This document shows positions 8,699-18,198 of a stretch of DNA of 64,000 nucleotides, one piece after another. The translations under genes were made by a program, and so were the position numbers. Position 1 is the first letter of the stretch; each line of letters begins with the position of its first letter. Source of the stretch: Massilia sp. CFBP 13721 (GTDB taxonomy: Bacteria; Pseudomonadota; Gammaproteobacteria; Burkholderiales; Burkholderiaceae_D); contig NZ_JACYUY010000002.1 in NCBI RefSeq assembly GCF_014842025.1, positions 1-64,000 on the forward strand, in the 5' to 3' direction. The notes beneath the pieces are model-generated. The model saw only the letters and a list, made by a program, of their open reading frames with translations. It did not search any database and was not told where the DNA came from.

Positions 8699-9835
8699 AT
8701 GGAAATCAATTCGCTGACCGGCGAGTTCATGCTCGCGCCGCTTGAGGGCGCGTACCTGAAACACAAGCAGGCCCAGACCCAGGAGCTGCTCGGCTTCACG
8801 CTGGTGTTTTGCACTGTTTTTTACCTCGGCTTTTTCGCCACTGACCTTGCCGTCCTCGGCTGGGGAGTTGAAACGATGGTGTCGCTGGCCGCCCGTGTGC
8901 TGGTGGCGGTGATTGCCGGCACCTGCGCCTGGCTGGCTTACCGGCGCGCCTTGTCGGTGCGCGCCACGCGCGTTGCCGCCTCGCTGTCCGAGGGCGTGGC
9001 GCTGGCCAGCTTCATGCTCATCTCGTTCCTGCGCCCAGGCGAATTCCACTGGCACGCGATGTCGCTGGCGATCATGCTGGTCGTGATCTACCTGTATATC
9101 CCGAACCGCTTGCGCTATGCGACGGCGCTGTCGGTGGCGGCCACGCTGGCCTTTGTCGCGCTCGCCGGCAAGTACGGCCATATGGCGTTCGCCGATGCAT
9201 TGACGATGGTGATGCTGCTGGTATTGGTCAATACCTTCGGCTTCCTGGCCGCGCGCCGCTTCAATCACGTGTCGCGCGAGGAATACCGCTCCTGGTCGGT
9301 GCTGAAACATGCGGCCGAGCGCGATCACCTGACCGGATGCTTCAACCGCCGCTACCTGCATGAACAGTTGATGGGCGGACAGTGGGCCGGGCGCGCGCGC
9401 GACGCCAACAGCCTCACCGTCGTGCTGTGCGACATCGACCGCTTCAAGCACATCAACGATACCCATGGCCATGGCGATGGCGACATGGTGCTGCGCGGAT
9501 TCGCGCGCATCCTGCACGCCGCCACCCGCGACGGCATCGACAGCGTGGTGCGCTATGGCGGCGAGGAATTTTTGGTGGTGTTGCCGGGGACCGATCTGGG
9601 CGGCGGCATCCGCCTGGCCGAACGCCTGCGCGTGACCTTTGCCGCGACCGAAGTCGTGTCGCACGACGGCGCCACCCGGCTGCGCGCCACCGCCAGCTTC
9701 GGCGTCGCCACCATCGACCTCACGCAGCTGGCCTCCGACGCCCCGCTGCGCCGCCTGATCACGGCGGCCGACGAGTTAATGTACCAGGCCAAGCGCAACG
9801 GGCGTGACCGGATCGAGTCGTTACAACTGGCTTGA
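8699..9835 (+). CDS. Membrane-bound diguanylate cyclase (GGDEF)
   Basis: A 378-residue protein. About six hydrophobic segments span residues 30-190 (for example LLGFTLVFCTVFYLGFF and MVMLLVLVNTFGFLAARR), forming an integral membrane sensor. A GGDEF domain covers about 205-375, with DHLTGCFNRRYL, CDIDRFKHINDTHGH and the signature RYGGEEF near 285, so it should make c-di-GMP from two GTP. The position of the inhibitory I-site (RxxD five residues before GGEEF) reads DGID, so product inhibition is probably weak or absent. It is convergent with rnz, with a 15-base gap. The input signal is unknown. Confidence 0.88.
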   Translation: MEINSLTGEFMLAPLEGAYLKHKQAQTQELLGFTLVFCTVFYLGFFATDLAVLGWGVETMVSLAARVLVAVIAGTCAWLAYRRALSVRATRVAASLSEGVALASFMLISFLRPGEFHWHAMSLAIMLVVIYLYIPNRLRYATALSVAATLAFVALAGKYGHMAFADALTMVMLLVLVNTFGFLAARRFNHVSREEYRSWSVLKHAAERDHLTGCFNRRYLHEQLMGGQWAGRARDANSLTVVLCDIDRFKHINDTHGHGDGDMVLRGFARILHAATRDGIDSVVRYGGEEFLVVLPGTDLGGGIRLAERLRVTFAATEVVSHDGATRLRATASFGVATIDLTQLASDAPLRRLITAADELMYQAKRNGRDRIESLQLA

Positions 9836-9850
9836 CGTGGGCCGCGCGCG

Positions 9851-10819
9851 TCACGTGTCCGCCACCAAACCCAGCGCCCCCTGCCGGTCGAGCGTATAAC
9901 GCTGCAGATCGCTCGCCAGGAACATGTTCCCCGTGTAGGCCGCGCGTGCCTCGGCCTCGACGTCGGCCATCGACGGCCCATTGCCCACCTGCTGGTAGCG
10001 TGGGCTGAAATGGGTCAGGATCAGGTTCGGGATCCCGGCCGCTTCGGCAAACGCCGCCGTCGCCCGTGCCGAACTGTGCTGCGGCCCCGGCCCGACCTTC
10101 TGCAATACCTCTTCGGTATACGTCGCTTCGTGCACCAGCAGGTGCGCGTCCTCGGCCTGGGCGGCGAGCAGGGCGGGCGTGTCGTTGTCGCCGGCGACGA
10201 TGATCTTGCGCTGGCGCCGGCCCGGCAAGATGTAATCGGCGCTGCGGACGACGCGGCAGTCAGGTAAATCGATGTCTTCGCCGCGCTGCAATTGGCCCCA
10301 GCCGGGGCCGGAGGCGATGCCGTCGCGCTCGAGCTTGGCCCTGTCGAGGCGGCGCTCGACGCTTTTTTCGATAAAGGTAAATGCGAACGAGGGCACGCGG
10401 TGCGACAGCGCGGTCGCTTCGACGCGGAAGTCGGGCAGCGTGGCGCTGGTCCAGCCCGGTTCGATGGCGGCGAATTCGAGCGGATAGGGCAGGCGCAGTT
10501 CGGTGCTCTCCATGACGCCGCGCACGAAGCGTTCGACCGCGGGCGGCCCGGCGATCAGCAGCGGCTCGCTGCGGTTGAGCAAGCCGGCGCTGGCCAGCAG
10601 ACCCGGCAGGCCATAGCAGTGGTCGCCGTGGATGTGGGTGATGAAAATTGCCCGCAGGCTCATCGGAGAATAGTGGGTGCGCAGGATGCGGTGCTGCGTG
10701 CCTTCGCCGCAGTCGACCAGGTACCAACTTTTCGATCCCGTCGCCCGCAGCGCCAGGCCCGCCACGTTGCGTGCGCGGCTCGGCGTGCCGGAAGAGGTGC
10801 CCAGGAATTGCAGTTCCAT
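9851..10819 (-). CDS. rnz: Ribonuclease Z (tRNA 3' endonuclease)
   Basis: A 322-residue metallo-beta-lactamase-fold nuclease of the short RNase Z/ElaC type. The N-terminus MELQFLGTSSGTPSRARN is characteristic. The zinc-binding THIHGDHCYGLPG supplies the HxHxDH motif, VAGDNDTP and HEATYTEEV supply further ligands, and the late histidine is in LTHFSPRY. It cuts precursor tRNA after the discriminator base; in organisms whose tRNAs encode CCA, as here, the enzyme often has wider RNase BN-like roles. It is a single gene, convergent with the GGDEF gene. Confidence 0.93.
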   Translation of the reverse strand: MELQFLGTSSGTPSRARNVAGLALRATGSKSWYLVDCGEGTQHRILRTHYSPMSLRAIFITHIHGDHCYGLPGLLASAGLLNRSEPLLIAGPPAVERFVRGVMESTELRLPYPLEFAAIEPGWTSATLPDFRVEATALSHRVPSFAFTFIEKSVERRLDRAKLERDGIASGPGWGQLQRGEDIDLPDCRVVRSADYILPGRRQRKIIVAGDNDTPALLAAQAEDAHLLVHEATYTEEVLQKVGPGPQHSSARATAAFAEAAGIPNLILTHFSPRYQQVGNGPSMADVEAEARAAYTGNMFLASDLQRYTLDRQGALGLVADT

Positions 10820-11097
10820 CGTGTCGGTCCTTGTTTTTTCCGATTATGCGCGAACCGGGCGAACGCGGCGGACAATTGCAGAGCGTGGCGCGCAACTGAT
10901 GATTCGCCTACGTGCATGAAAGAAAATTTCAAATAATCGCTTCGCAAGAAATAATATTTCATTGTTTATGGTGTAGGACGCTGCCTACAAACAACAGGAA
11001 GGACTTAAATGCTTGTGGTGCAAATTTCTCGTCGGTAGAATTTGCAACGTAATTTTTCGTCAATTCGCTCATCCACTTATTTATTAGCCGGCGCCCC
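10820..11097. other. AT-rich divergent leader region
   Basis: This is a pocket of low GC between rnz and a diguanylate cyclase. It contains the palindrome GAAATAATATTTC (10948-10960), the hairpin TGTAGG-N6-CCTACA around 10972-10989, and a ten-codon reading frame at 11009-11038 preceded by AGGAAGGA. It likely carries the promoter and a structured leader of the downstream gene. No known riboswitch consensus was recognised. Confidence 0.45.
11009..11038 (+). CDS. Possible leader peptide upstream of the PDC-PAS-GGDEF gene
   Basis: ATG CTT GTG GTG CAA ATT TCT CGT CGG TAG would encode MLVVQISRR. A strong Shine-Dalgarno (AGGAAGGA) lies about 5 bases before the ATG and a hairpin just upstream. The long gap to the next gene fits a regulatory upstream reading frame, but chance is possible. 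Speculative. Confidence 0.2.
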   Translation: MLVVQISRR

Positions 11098-13050
11098 ATG
11101 CCGGGTCTCCGGCCGATGCCTTTTCGCTCCACACTGTCCTTTCGCCTCTGCCGCGACGCCCGCGCCTATCTTCGGGCCAGCGTAGTGCGCCGCTTGCTGG
11201 TGTTCCTGGCCGTCGCGCTGCCGCTGGTCTGGCTGGTCGTGGCGCATGAGCGTGCCCAGTTGGGCAATGTTGCGCGCGACGAGAGCTACCGTAACGTCAA
11301 GAACCTGGCCCATGCCTTTGCCGAGGAAGTGCGCTCGAGCATTGTCACGATCGACCTGTCGCTGAGCCAGTTGCGCCTCGGCTGGCTGCGCAATCCGGAA
11401 CAGTTCGGCGCCATCGTGGCCGAACTCAACACCCACCTGCAGGGCCATCTGCACATCACGCTCATCGTCACCGATCCGCAGGGGCAGGTGCTGTTCGCCA
11501 ACGCGCCGCATGCGCCGCGGCTGAACCTGGGCGACCGCGACTACGTGCAGGCGCACCTGAAGGAAGACGCGGGCGACCGGTTGTTCATCGGCAAGCCGCT
11601 ACGCGGACGGCTGTCGGGACGCCAAACGGTGCAATTTTCGCGGCCGATCTACGGCGATGACGGCAAGCTGGCTGGAATCATCATCGCCGGCGTCGCGCCC
11701 GGCTATTTTTCGCGTTTCTACGACACCATGGACCTCGGCGCCGATGCGTCGATCGCCCTGGTCCGTGCCGATGGCGTCGTGATCGGCCGCACCACGCAAA
11801 GCCTGACCATGCGCGACAGCGGCAAGCTGCTGCCCGGCGCTCCCTATCTGGTGAGCGGCAAGACGGGCGGTACGTTCCAGCGCGTCAGCCGCCTGGACGG
11901 CGTCGAGCGCCACTACGGCTGGCGCAGGCTGTCCGAATATGGTCTGGCCGTGACTGTCGGCCAGGCGGTACTGGATGCTAACGCACGCTATGCGCAGCAA
12001 AAGCAATTGCTGGTGTATATAGGCTTGGCGGTATCGCTGCTGCTGGTACTGGCCGGCTGGGCGGTATTTGCCGCGGCCGACCAGCACCGGCGCGGCGTCG
12101 CCTCGCTGGCCGCCGCCGAAGCACGCTGGAAGCTGGCGCTGAACGCCACCGGCGAAGGCGTCTGGGATTACAGTTTTACCAATCGCATGGTCACCCTGTC
12201 GCCGAGTACGCAAGGCATCGTCGATGCCGAGGGCACGCTGCTGCCGTTTGGCCGCAGCGCCTTTGCCGCGATGGCGCACCCGGAAGACGCGCACGCCGTG
12301 CTGCATGCGCTCTACGCCCACCTGCAGGGCGCGACGCCCGACTACACCGCGCAGTTTCGTACACGCCTGGGCAACGGCAACTGGCGCTGGATCCTGGTGC
12401 GCGGCCAGGTGGCCGAGCGCGACGGCATGGGACAGCCGCTGCGCATCGTCGGCACCGTGGCCGATATCGATGCGCGCAAATTGCAGGAAGAACAAATCCG
12501 CCACATGGCGCACCACGACGTGCTGACCGGCCTGCCGAACCGCCTGCTGTTCGGCGACCGCCTGCGCCAGGCCCTGCTGGCGGCCCGGCGCGAAGAGCAC
12601 AAGCTCGCCGTCATCTTCTTCGACCTGGATAAGTTCAAGCCCGTCAACGACAGCTATGGCCACGCGGTCGGCGACGTCTTGCTGCAGCAAGTCGCCACGC
12701 GCCTGCACGCCACGCTGCGCGCCTCGGACACGCTGGCCCGCCTCGGCGGCGATGAATTCGTCGTGCTGCTGCCACGCGTGAGCGACACTGCCGACGCGAG
12801 AAAGGTAGCCGAAGATATCTTGCGCGAACTGCACCGTCCCTTCATGACCGAGGGGTTTAGTGTCAGCATCTCGGCCAGCGTGGGTGTGGCCGTGTTCCCG
12901 GACTGCGCAGACGACACCGACACCCTGTTGCGCTGCGCCGACGCCGCCATGTACCAGGCCAAACTGCAAGGCCGCGGCCGCGTGGCCGAGCACGCCGCCA
13001 GCAAGCGCGCGCTGGCCGTGCCGGCGCACGCCGAGCGCCTGGCGGCCTGA
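11098..13050 (+). CDS. Membrane diguanylate cyclase, dCache/PDC-PAS-GGDEF
   Basis: A 650-residue sensor cyclase. A transmembrane helix near residues 30-48 is followed by a periplasmic PDC/dCache-like sensor (about 55-295, including LIVTDPQGQVLFAN and GRQTVQFSRPIYGDDGKLAG), a second helix near 303-325, a PAS domain (about 340-465, ending IVGTVADIDARK) and a GGDEF domain (about 470-640). The active site reads ARLGGDEF near 547 and the inhibitory site RASD lies five residues before it, so both catalysis and feedback inhibition look intact. Several alternative starts exist; an ATG at 11116 (MPFRST) is equally plausible. It probably ties an external small-molecule signal to c-di-GMP. Confidence 0.87.
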   Translation: MPGLRPMPFRSTLSFRLCRDARAYLRASVVRRLLVFLAVALPLVWLVVAHERAQLGNVARDESYRNVKNLAHAFAEEVRSSIVTIDLSLSQLRLGWLRNPEQFGAIVAELNTHLQGHLHITLIVTDPQGQVLFANAPHAPRLNLGDRDYVQAHLKEDAGDRLFIGKPLRGRLSGRQTVQFSRPIYGDDGKLAGIIIAGVAPGYFSRFYDTMDLGADASIALVRADGVVIGRTTQSLTMRDSGKLLPGAPYLVSGKTGGTFQRVSRLDGVERHYGWRRLSEYGLAVTVGQAVLDANARYAQQKQLLVYIGLAVSLLLVLAGWAVFAAADQHRRGVASLAAAEARWKLALNATGEGVWDYSFTNRMVTLSPSTQGIVDAEGTLLPFGRSAFAAMAHPEDAHAVLHALYAHLQGATPDYTAQFRTRLGNGNWRWILVRGQVAERDGMGQPLRIVGTVADIDARKLQEEQIRHMAHHDVLTGLPNRLLFGDRLRQALLAARREEHKLAVIFFDLDKFKPVNDSYGHAVGDVLLQQVATRLHATLRASDTLARLGGDEFVVLLPRVSDTADARKVAEDILRELHRPFMTEGFSVSISASVGVAVFPDCADDTDTLLRCADAAMYQAKLQGRGRVAEHAASKRALAVPAHAERLAA

Positions 13051-13074
13051 GCGGCTACCTTTAGTGCGTCAACC

Positions 13075-14355
13075 TCAGGCCGGCCGCACCCCTTCGATCA
13101 CGAAGCCGCTGGCAGGCAGGGCCGGCATGCGTTCCAGGCTGACCGTCAGGTCCTGCGGCGGGACCTCGTAGTGGATGGCGCCGGCGAGCAGGCGCAGCGC
13201 CGATTTGGTCAGCTCGACGGTGACGGCTTCCCCGGGGCAGCGGTGGCCCGAGGCCGGATCGCCGCCGCCTTGCGGGATCAGGTCGAAACCGTTGTCCTTG
13301 CGCGCCTCGAAGCGTTGCGGGCGGAACAGATCGGCGTCCGGCCAGGTGGCGCGGTGGTGGTTGGTGCCGTACATGTCGAGCAACACCCAGTCGCCCTTGT
13401 CGAACTGCAGCCCGTTCCAGGCGAAGGAATGGTTGGCGCGTCCGCCGATGGCCGGGAAGAAGGGGTAGAAGCGCCGCACTTCCTCGACGAACATCTCCAG
13501 TGCGGCGTCGTCGCCGCCCGCCAGGCGCGTTCTCCACTCCGGGTAGTCGTGCATGGCCAGCGCGCCGAAGACGATGTAGCGCGCCACCGCCACCACCGGG
13601 CGCAGTACGTTCAGCAGTTCCACCGCCGCATCCGCATTCGACAGCACTTCGCCGTCGGCGTCAACGTGGAAGGCGATCGTCGCCAGCGGGCTTTCCGGGT
13701 CGACCGGGCGCCCGGTGCGTACCGCCACGATGTGGTCGTGCGCCCATTGTTCGGTATGGCGGCGCAGCGAGGCGCCGAGCCAGTTGCGCGGGCCGACGGC
13801 GCCGGCGCCGTCGATCATGGCCGAGAATTCGGCGGTGCGCAGGACTTCCTCTTCAACATTGGCCAGCGGCACGCCGGCCCAGGCGCAGGCGGCGCGGCAC
13901 AGCACGGCCTGCGCTTCCTGGATCAGCACTTGCCGGCGCACGCGCGGCCAGCGTTCGAAGCGCAGGCGCCATTCACGTTCGGCCAGGTCCACCAGACGCG
14001 CGCGCGAGGCCGGCGTCTGCAGCGACATCAGCATCGCTTTTCTCACCCGGTGCATGTCGCCGTCCTGCACGTGGGCGCTGCCGTGCCCCTGCAGCAGGGC
14101 CAGCGCGGTGGGGGGATTGGCGCCCTGGCGCGTGAAGCGGCCCGGCTGGTAGAACATGCGCGCGGCCGCCTCGCCGCGCACGCAGACCACGCGGCGCAGC
14201 ATCAGGCGGGTGCCGAAAATGTCCGAGCCGAGTTCGTCGCAGCGGTTGCCGATGAAACGGTAGCCCTCGCTGAGGAGCGCGATGGAGTTGTCGAAGCCGG
14301 GCGCCTGGGGGATGGTGCGGTGCACGGGCAGGGCGGTGGAAGGGGGGGCATTCAT
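13075..14355 (-). CDS. Cytochrome P450 of the CYP152 fatty-acid peroxygenase type
   Basis: A 426-residue haem enzyme. The axial cysteine is C373 in GGGDPASGHRCPGE, the altered haem loop found in CYP152 (P450-BSbeta, SPalpha, OleT). The I-helix carries VLRPVVAVARYIVFG, where Arg-Pro replaces the usual acid-alcohol pair, and VEEVRRFYPF gives the ExxR. These features predict H2O2-driven hydroxylation or decarboxylation of fatty acids, with the substrate carboxylate bound by the I-helix Arg, and no need for redox partners. It is divergent from the homocysteine methyltransferase gene. Exact substrate and regiochemistry cannot be read from the sequence. Confidence 0.85.
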   Translation of the reverse strand: MNAPPSTALPVHRTIPQAPGFDNSIALLSEGYRFIGNRCDELGSDIFGTRLMLRRVVCVRGEAAARMFYQPGRFTRQGANPPTALALLQGHGSAHVQDGDMHRVRKAMLMSLQTPASRARLVDLAEREWRLRFERWPRVRRQVLIQEAQAVLCRAACAWAGVPLANVEEEVLRTAEFSAMIDGAGAVGPRNWLGASLRRHTEQWAHDHIVAVRTGRPVDPESPLATIAFHVDADGEVLSNADAAVELLNVLRPVVAVARYIVFGALAMHDYPEWRTRLAGGDDAALEMFVEEVRRFYPFFPAIGGRANHSFAWNGLQFDKGDWVLLDMYGTNHHRATWPDADLFRPQRFEARKDNGFDLIPQGGGDPASGHRCPGEAVTVELTKSALRLLAGAIHYEVPPQDLTVSLERMPALPASGFVIEGVRPA

Positions 14356-14603
14356 GGGCAGTCTCCTTTTGCCCCGAGTGTGCCAGAGCAGCCGTGTTCC
14401 GAATGTGCGCTGGCGCTCGCAACGCGGCCCTGTTGTGTTTTATGCACAAGCCGGCGGCATGCCCGTGCCCGCGTCTGGGCGTCTTGCGGCGCATCAGGCG
14501 CGCGCCGCGTCAGTACGGGAACCGCAGGCGGCCGGTCGCGTTCCAAGTCAGTATTGCGTGCCGATGGTGTACCGGCCTGACCAGGAGTGCTCCAGGAGTG
14601 TTG

Positions 14604-15575
14604 ATGATGAGCCGTTACCGCAAGCGCCTGCCCCAGCTCGAAGGCCGCCTGTTCCTGGCCGACGCCGGCCTGGAAACGGTGCTCTCCTTCCAGCAGGGTT
14701 TTACCTTGCCCTCGTTTGCCTCCTTCGTGCTGCTGGAAGACGAGCGCGGCCGCGCGGCCCTGAAGGCGTATTTCGACCAGTTTGCGCGCCTGGCGCAGGC
14801 GCAGCGGACCGGGCTGGTGCTGGAAACGCCGACCTGGCGCGCCAATCCCGACTGGGGGCAGGCGCTGGGCTACAACGCGCTGGCGCTGGCGGACGCCAAC
14901 CGCGACGCGGTGGCGCTGCTGGCCGAGGTGCGCGCCGCCTACGACAGCCCGCTCACGCCGGTCGTCATCAGCGGCAACCTGGGGCCGCGCGGCGACGGTT
15001 ACCGCGCTGGTCTCCGCATGAGCGCGGCCGCCGCCCACGACTACCACCTGGCGCAGATCGCCACCTTTTCCGGCACCGAGGCCGACATGGTGTCCGCCTT
15101 CACGATCACCTATCCGGACGAAGCGATCGGCATCGTCGACGCGGCCGCGGCCTGCGAAATGCCGGTCGCCATTTCCTTTACGCTGGAAATGGACGGCCGC
15201 CTGCCGTCCGGCGACCCGCTGTCCGACGCCGTCCTGCGTACCGATGCCGAGACCGGCAACTACGCCGCCTATTACATGGTCAATTGCGTGCACCCGGCCC
15301 ATCTGGCGCCGGCGTTGGCCAAGGGTGGCGCCTGGCGCGAGCGCCTGCACGGCCTGCGCGCCAACGCCTTGCGCCTCAGCCATGCCGAACTCGACGAATC
15401 GACCGAACTCGACGATGGGGATCCGGAAGCGTTGGGCGAGGAATACCTGGCGCTGCACAACCTGTTGCCGCGCATGAACGTGGTCGGTGGCTGCTGCGGC
15501 ACGGACGAGCGCCACGTGGCGTCGATTGCGCGCCACCTGACCGGGCGGGCGGCGGGTGCCGGGCCGCCGCCGTAG
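14604..15575 (+). CDS. Homocysteine S-methyltransferase family protein
   Basis: A 323-residue TIM-barrel protein of the Hcy-binding (MmuM/BHMT) family. LFLADAGLETVL opens the barrel. The zinc-binding cysteines are in MVNCVHP (about 228) and VVGGCCGTDERH (about 296-297). Such enzymes move a methyl group from S-methylmethionine or betaine to homocysteine; the donor cannot be told from sequence. The start at 14604 (MMSRYRKR) has AGGAG five bases upstream, whereas an open frame extending to 14394 has no ribosome binding site and no family similarity. A pair of facing palindromic repeats follows the gene. Confidence 0.85.
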   Translation: MMSRYRKRLPQLEGRLFLADAGLETVLSFQQGFTLPSFASFVLLEDERGRAALKAYFDQFARLAQAQRTGLVLETPTWRANPDWGQALGYNALALADANRDAVALLAEVRAAYDSPLTPVVISGNLGPRGDGYRAGLRMSAAAAHDYHLAQIATFSGTEADMVSAFTITYPDEAIGIVDAAAACEMPVAISFTLEMDGRLPSGDPLSDAVLRTDAETGNYAAYYMVNCVHPAHLAPALAKGGAWRERLHGLRANALRLSHAELDESTELDDGDPEALGEEYLALHNLLPRMNVVGGCCGTDERHVASIARHLTGRAAGAGPPP

Positions 15576-15611
15576 CCTTTCGCGCAGGATACGCGCCGGA
15601 AGGATGCGTGC

Positions 15612-15690
15612 GTTACGCGTGGACGGCAGAGCCGTCCACCCTACTACAATTGCGTCAGATGTAGGTGGACGGGTCCCCCGTCCACGCGTT
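15612..15690. repeat. Two facing GTGGAC-type palindromes
   Basis: GTGGACGGC (15619-15627) / GCCGTCCAC (15631-15639), followed by CCTAC, and a second copy opening GTAGGTGGACGGG at 15661 and closing CCGTCCACGCG. The copies are in opposite orientation and lie between two convergent genes, where they could end transcription from both sides. Confidence 0.75.
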
Positions 15691-15709
15691 CAACCCGCGT
15701 CCCGCCGGC

Positions 15710-17980
15710 TCACTGCGTCGCCGGCGCCGCCGGCAAGGCCGCATCCGCCTCCGCAAGCGCGCGCGGCAAATAAATGCTGATCGTCGTCCCTTCGCCCAGC
15801 CTGCTATCGATGCGGATGTAGCCGCCGCTCTGGCGCACGAAACCGTGCGCCATCGACAGGCCCAGCCCCGTTCCCTTGCCCTCGGGCTTGGTCGTAAAGA
15901 AGGGTTCGAAGGCGCGCTCGATCACTTCTGGCGGCATGCCTGCGCCGCTGTCGGCCACGGCGATCAGCACATAGTCGCCCGGCGCCAGTTCCGGGTCGTC
16001 GTTGGCAAGCTCGCTGTCGAGCGCGCGGTTGGCCAGCGTGATCGTCACCTTGCCGCTCCCCTCCATGGCGTCGCGCGCGTTGATAACAAGGTTCAACAGA
16101 ACGTTCTCCAGCTGGTTGGGGTCGACCAGCGTATGCCACAGGTCAGCGGCGCGCGCCAGTTCGATCGCGACCGCGTCGCCGGCGGCGCGGTGCAGCAGGC
16201 TGTCCATGCGTTCGAGCAAGAGGCCGACGTCGACCAGGCTCGGGTGCAGCGGCTGGCGCCGGGCAAAGGCCAGCAGTTGGGCCGACAGCTTGGCGCCGCG
16301 CTCGACCGCATCCTGGATGCTGCGCAGGCGTTTTTCGATGTTGCCGCCATTGCTGCCTGCCTTCTGCAGCAGTTGCACGTTGGCGCTGATGATGTGCAGG
16401 ATGTTGTTGAAATCGTGGGTCACGCCGCCGGTGAGCTTGCCGACCGCTTCCAGCTTTTGCGAGCGCGCCAGCGCCATGCGCGCCTCGTCCAGGCGTTGCT
16501 TGCGCAATTGCTCGCGCGCCTCGGCTTCGCGCCGTGGCCGCATGTCGCGCAGGAAGGCGCTGGCGCCGTAGCCGACTTCGGCGGGCAGGGCGGCAACCAC
16601 GATTTCCACCGGCACCAGGTGGCCGTCGCGGTGGCGCGCCATGACTTCGGCCGGCTCGCCGATTACCAGCGGCTGGCCGTCGCGCGCGAACTGGGCAAAC
16701 CCGCGTTCGGCGGCCACGCGCTGGTCCGGCGGCACCAGCAGCTCGCCGATCTCGCACCCCAGCGCCTCGCTCCGCGTCCAGCCGAACTGCTGCACGGCGC
16801 GCGGGTTCCAGTCGGTGATGCGGCCGTCGTTGTCGATGGCGATAAAGGCGTCGTAGGTGTTTTGCAGGATCAGGTCCATGCGCTCGTAGGACTGGCGCAG
16901 TTCGAGCGTCATCGCGCGCGCCAGCTGCACGGCGCGGCGCCGCTCGCTGGCCAGCAGCCACACCACCAGGGCCAGCAGGAAACCGAGGCCGATGCCGGTG
17001 ATGGCGATCACTTGCGGGCGGCGCGTATCGCGCCCGGCCTCGAACGCGGCGGACGAAGCAATGTCGATCAGCCAGGGACGCCCGGAAATGGTGGCCGGCA
17101 GCGTGCGCCGGTGCAGTGGCCGGCGCCAGGCGACGGCATCCTGCGAGCGGAACAGCAGTGCGTCCGGATCGGCGCGGGTGCCGTCGTAGACCGCGACCTG
17201 CAGGTCGTCCGCGTGGGCGCCGCCCAGGCCGCGCATCAGGTCCGCCATTCGGAATGGCGCGTATACCCAGCCGACGATCGCCGCGCGGCGCTGTTCGACG
17301 CTGGCGATCGGCGCGCCCTTGCGGTACACCGGCACGTACATCAGGAAGCCGGGCTGGGCGTTGTGGCCTTCCTGCACCAGCACCACCTTGCCCGACAGGG
17401 CGGCGCCGCCGCTGTCGCGCGCGGCTTCCATGGCGGCGCGGCGCACCGGTTCGCTGTACATGTCGAAGCCGAAGGCGCGCAGGTTGCGTCCGGAGAAGGG
17501 TTCGATGTGGGTGATCGAGGTCGCGAAGCCGCCGCTTGGGCGCGGGTGCACGGCGTAGCTGCCGAAACCCTGCGCCCGCAGCGCCGCCTCGTGCGCCGCC
17601 AATTGTTCGGGTGGAATGATGCTGGCGATGGCGAGCGCTTCGATGCCGGGAAAATGTTCTTGCAGGTTCTGGATCTGGAAATAGTCCGCGAAGTCGCGGC
17701 GGTCGATGTCGACGCTGCCGCGCATGAAGCCGCGCGTGCCGCGCAGCACCTGCTCGTAGACGGCCATGCGCCGTACCGTCGTGTTGACGAGGTCGCGTGC
17801 CCGGTAGTCGAACTGTCCCGCGAGGTCGGTGGCGGCATCAACCCGCGCGCCGCTCCATGCGCCCCAGGTGATCAGGAGCGACACCAGGAACACCAGGCCG
17901 GCGAGGATCAGGGGCCCCCATCCCTTGCGCAGGCGTGCGCCCGGGATGGGGATGGTCTCGTCGGGATCGGAACGCTGCAT
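15710..17980 (-). CDS. CHASE-PAS sensor histidine kinase
   Basis: A 756-residue membrane kinase. A transmembrane helix ([18 protein letters not shown], about 20-40) precedes a periplasmic CHASE domain (about 75-265) and a second helix around 315-335. A PAS domain follows (about 370-490, [17 protein letters not shown]), then a phosphoacceptor helix with [11 protein letters not shown] and an HATPase domain with N-box [16 protein letters not shown] and [14 protein letters not shown]. There is no receiver domain, and no response-regulator gene lies adjacent. CHASE domains sense small ligands such as cytokinins or fatty-acid-like signals. The start at 17980 (MQRSDPDE) is preferred over an upstream Cys/Pro-rich extension. 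Confidence 0.87.
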   Translation of the reverse strand: MQRSDPDETIPIPGARLRKGWGPLILAGLVFLVSLLITWGAWSGARVDAATDLAGQFDYRARDLVNTTVRRMAVYEQVLRGTRGFMRGSVDIDRRDFADYFQIQNLQEHFPGIEALAIASIIPPEQLAAHEAALRAQGFGSYAVHPRPSGGFATSITHIEPFSGRNLRAFGFDMYSEPVRRAAMEAARDSGGAALSGKVVLVQEGHNAQPGFLMYVPVYRKGAPIASVEQRRAAIVGWVYAPFRMADLMRGLGGAHADDLQVAVYDGTRADPDALLFRSQDAVAWRRPLHRRTLPATISGRPWLIDIASSAAFEAGRDTRRPQVIAITGIGLGFLLALVVWLLASERRRAVQLARAMTLELRQSYERMDLILQNTYDAFIAIDNDGRITDWNPRAVQQFGWTRSEALGCEIGELLVPPDQRVAAERGFAQFARDGQPLVIGEPAEVMARHRDGHLVPVEIVVAALPAEVGYGASAFLRDMRPRREAEAREQLRKQRLDEARMALARSQKLEAVGKLTGGVTHDFNNILHIISANVQLLQKAGSNGGNIEKRLRSIQDAVERGAKLSAQLLAFARRQPLHPSLVDVGLLLERMDSLLHRAAGDAVAIELARAADLWHTLVDPNQLENVLLNLVINARDAMEGSGKVTITLANRALDSELANDDPELAPGDYVLIAVADSGAGMPPEVIERAFEPFFTTKPEGKGTGLGLSMAHGFVRQSGGYIRIDSRLGEGTTISIYLPRALAEADAALPAAPATQ

Positions 17981-18130
17981 GTAGTCGGTTGGTAGTCGGT
18001 CGAAAGTCGGCCGCGGACGGCAGGAATGATCGGGCCTCGGCGCAAGCCCCGGACCCGGCCAGCATACGCGGCCAGTCCTTCCACAGGCGCACGTGTGGGG
18101 GAGGCCAGCCCCGCTGGCCAGTGATTTTGT

Positions 18131-18161
18131 TTGCATAATACAATATTCGCAGTGCTACAAT
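18131..18161 (+). promoter_or_regulatory. Candidate promoter for the cupredoxin-like gene
   Basis: TTGCAT (18131-18136) and TACAAT (18156-18161) with a long 19-base spacer, in a short AT-rich stretch of the divergent region. The spacing is imperfect. Confidence 0.35.
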
Positions 18162-18198
18162 CGGCCGCCGCATTTGCCCGGCCCATTCACTTACCTCT

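Noticed and set aside
14394-14603. N-terminal extension of the homocysteine methyltransferase
   Set aside because: No similarity to the family and no ribosome binding site; AGGAG precedes 14604.
15665-17995. 776-codon plus-strand frame
   Set aside because: Antisense to the CHASE kinase, which has all kinase motifs.
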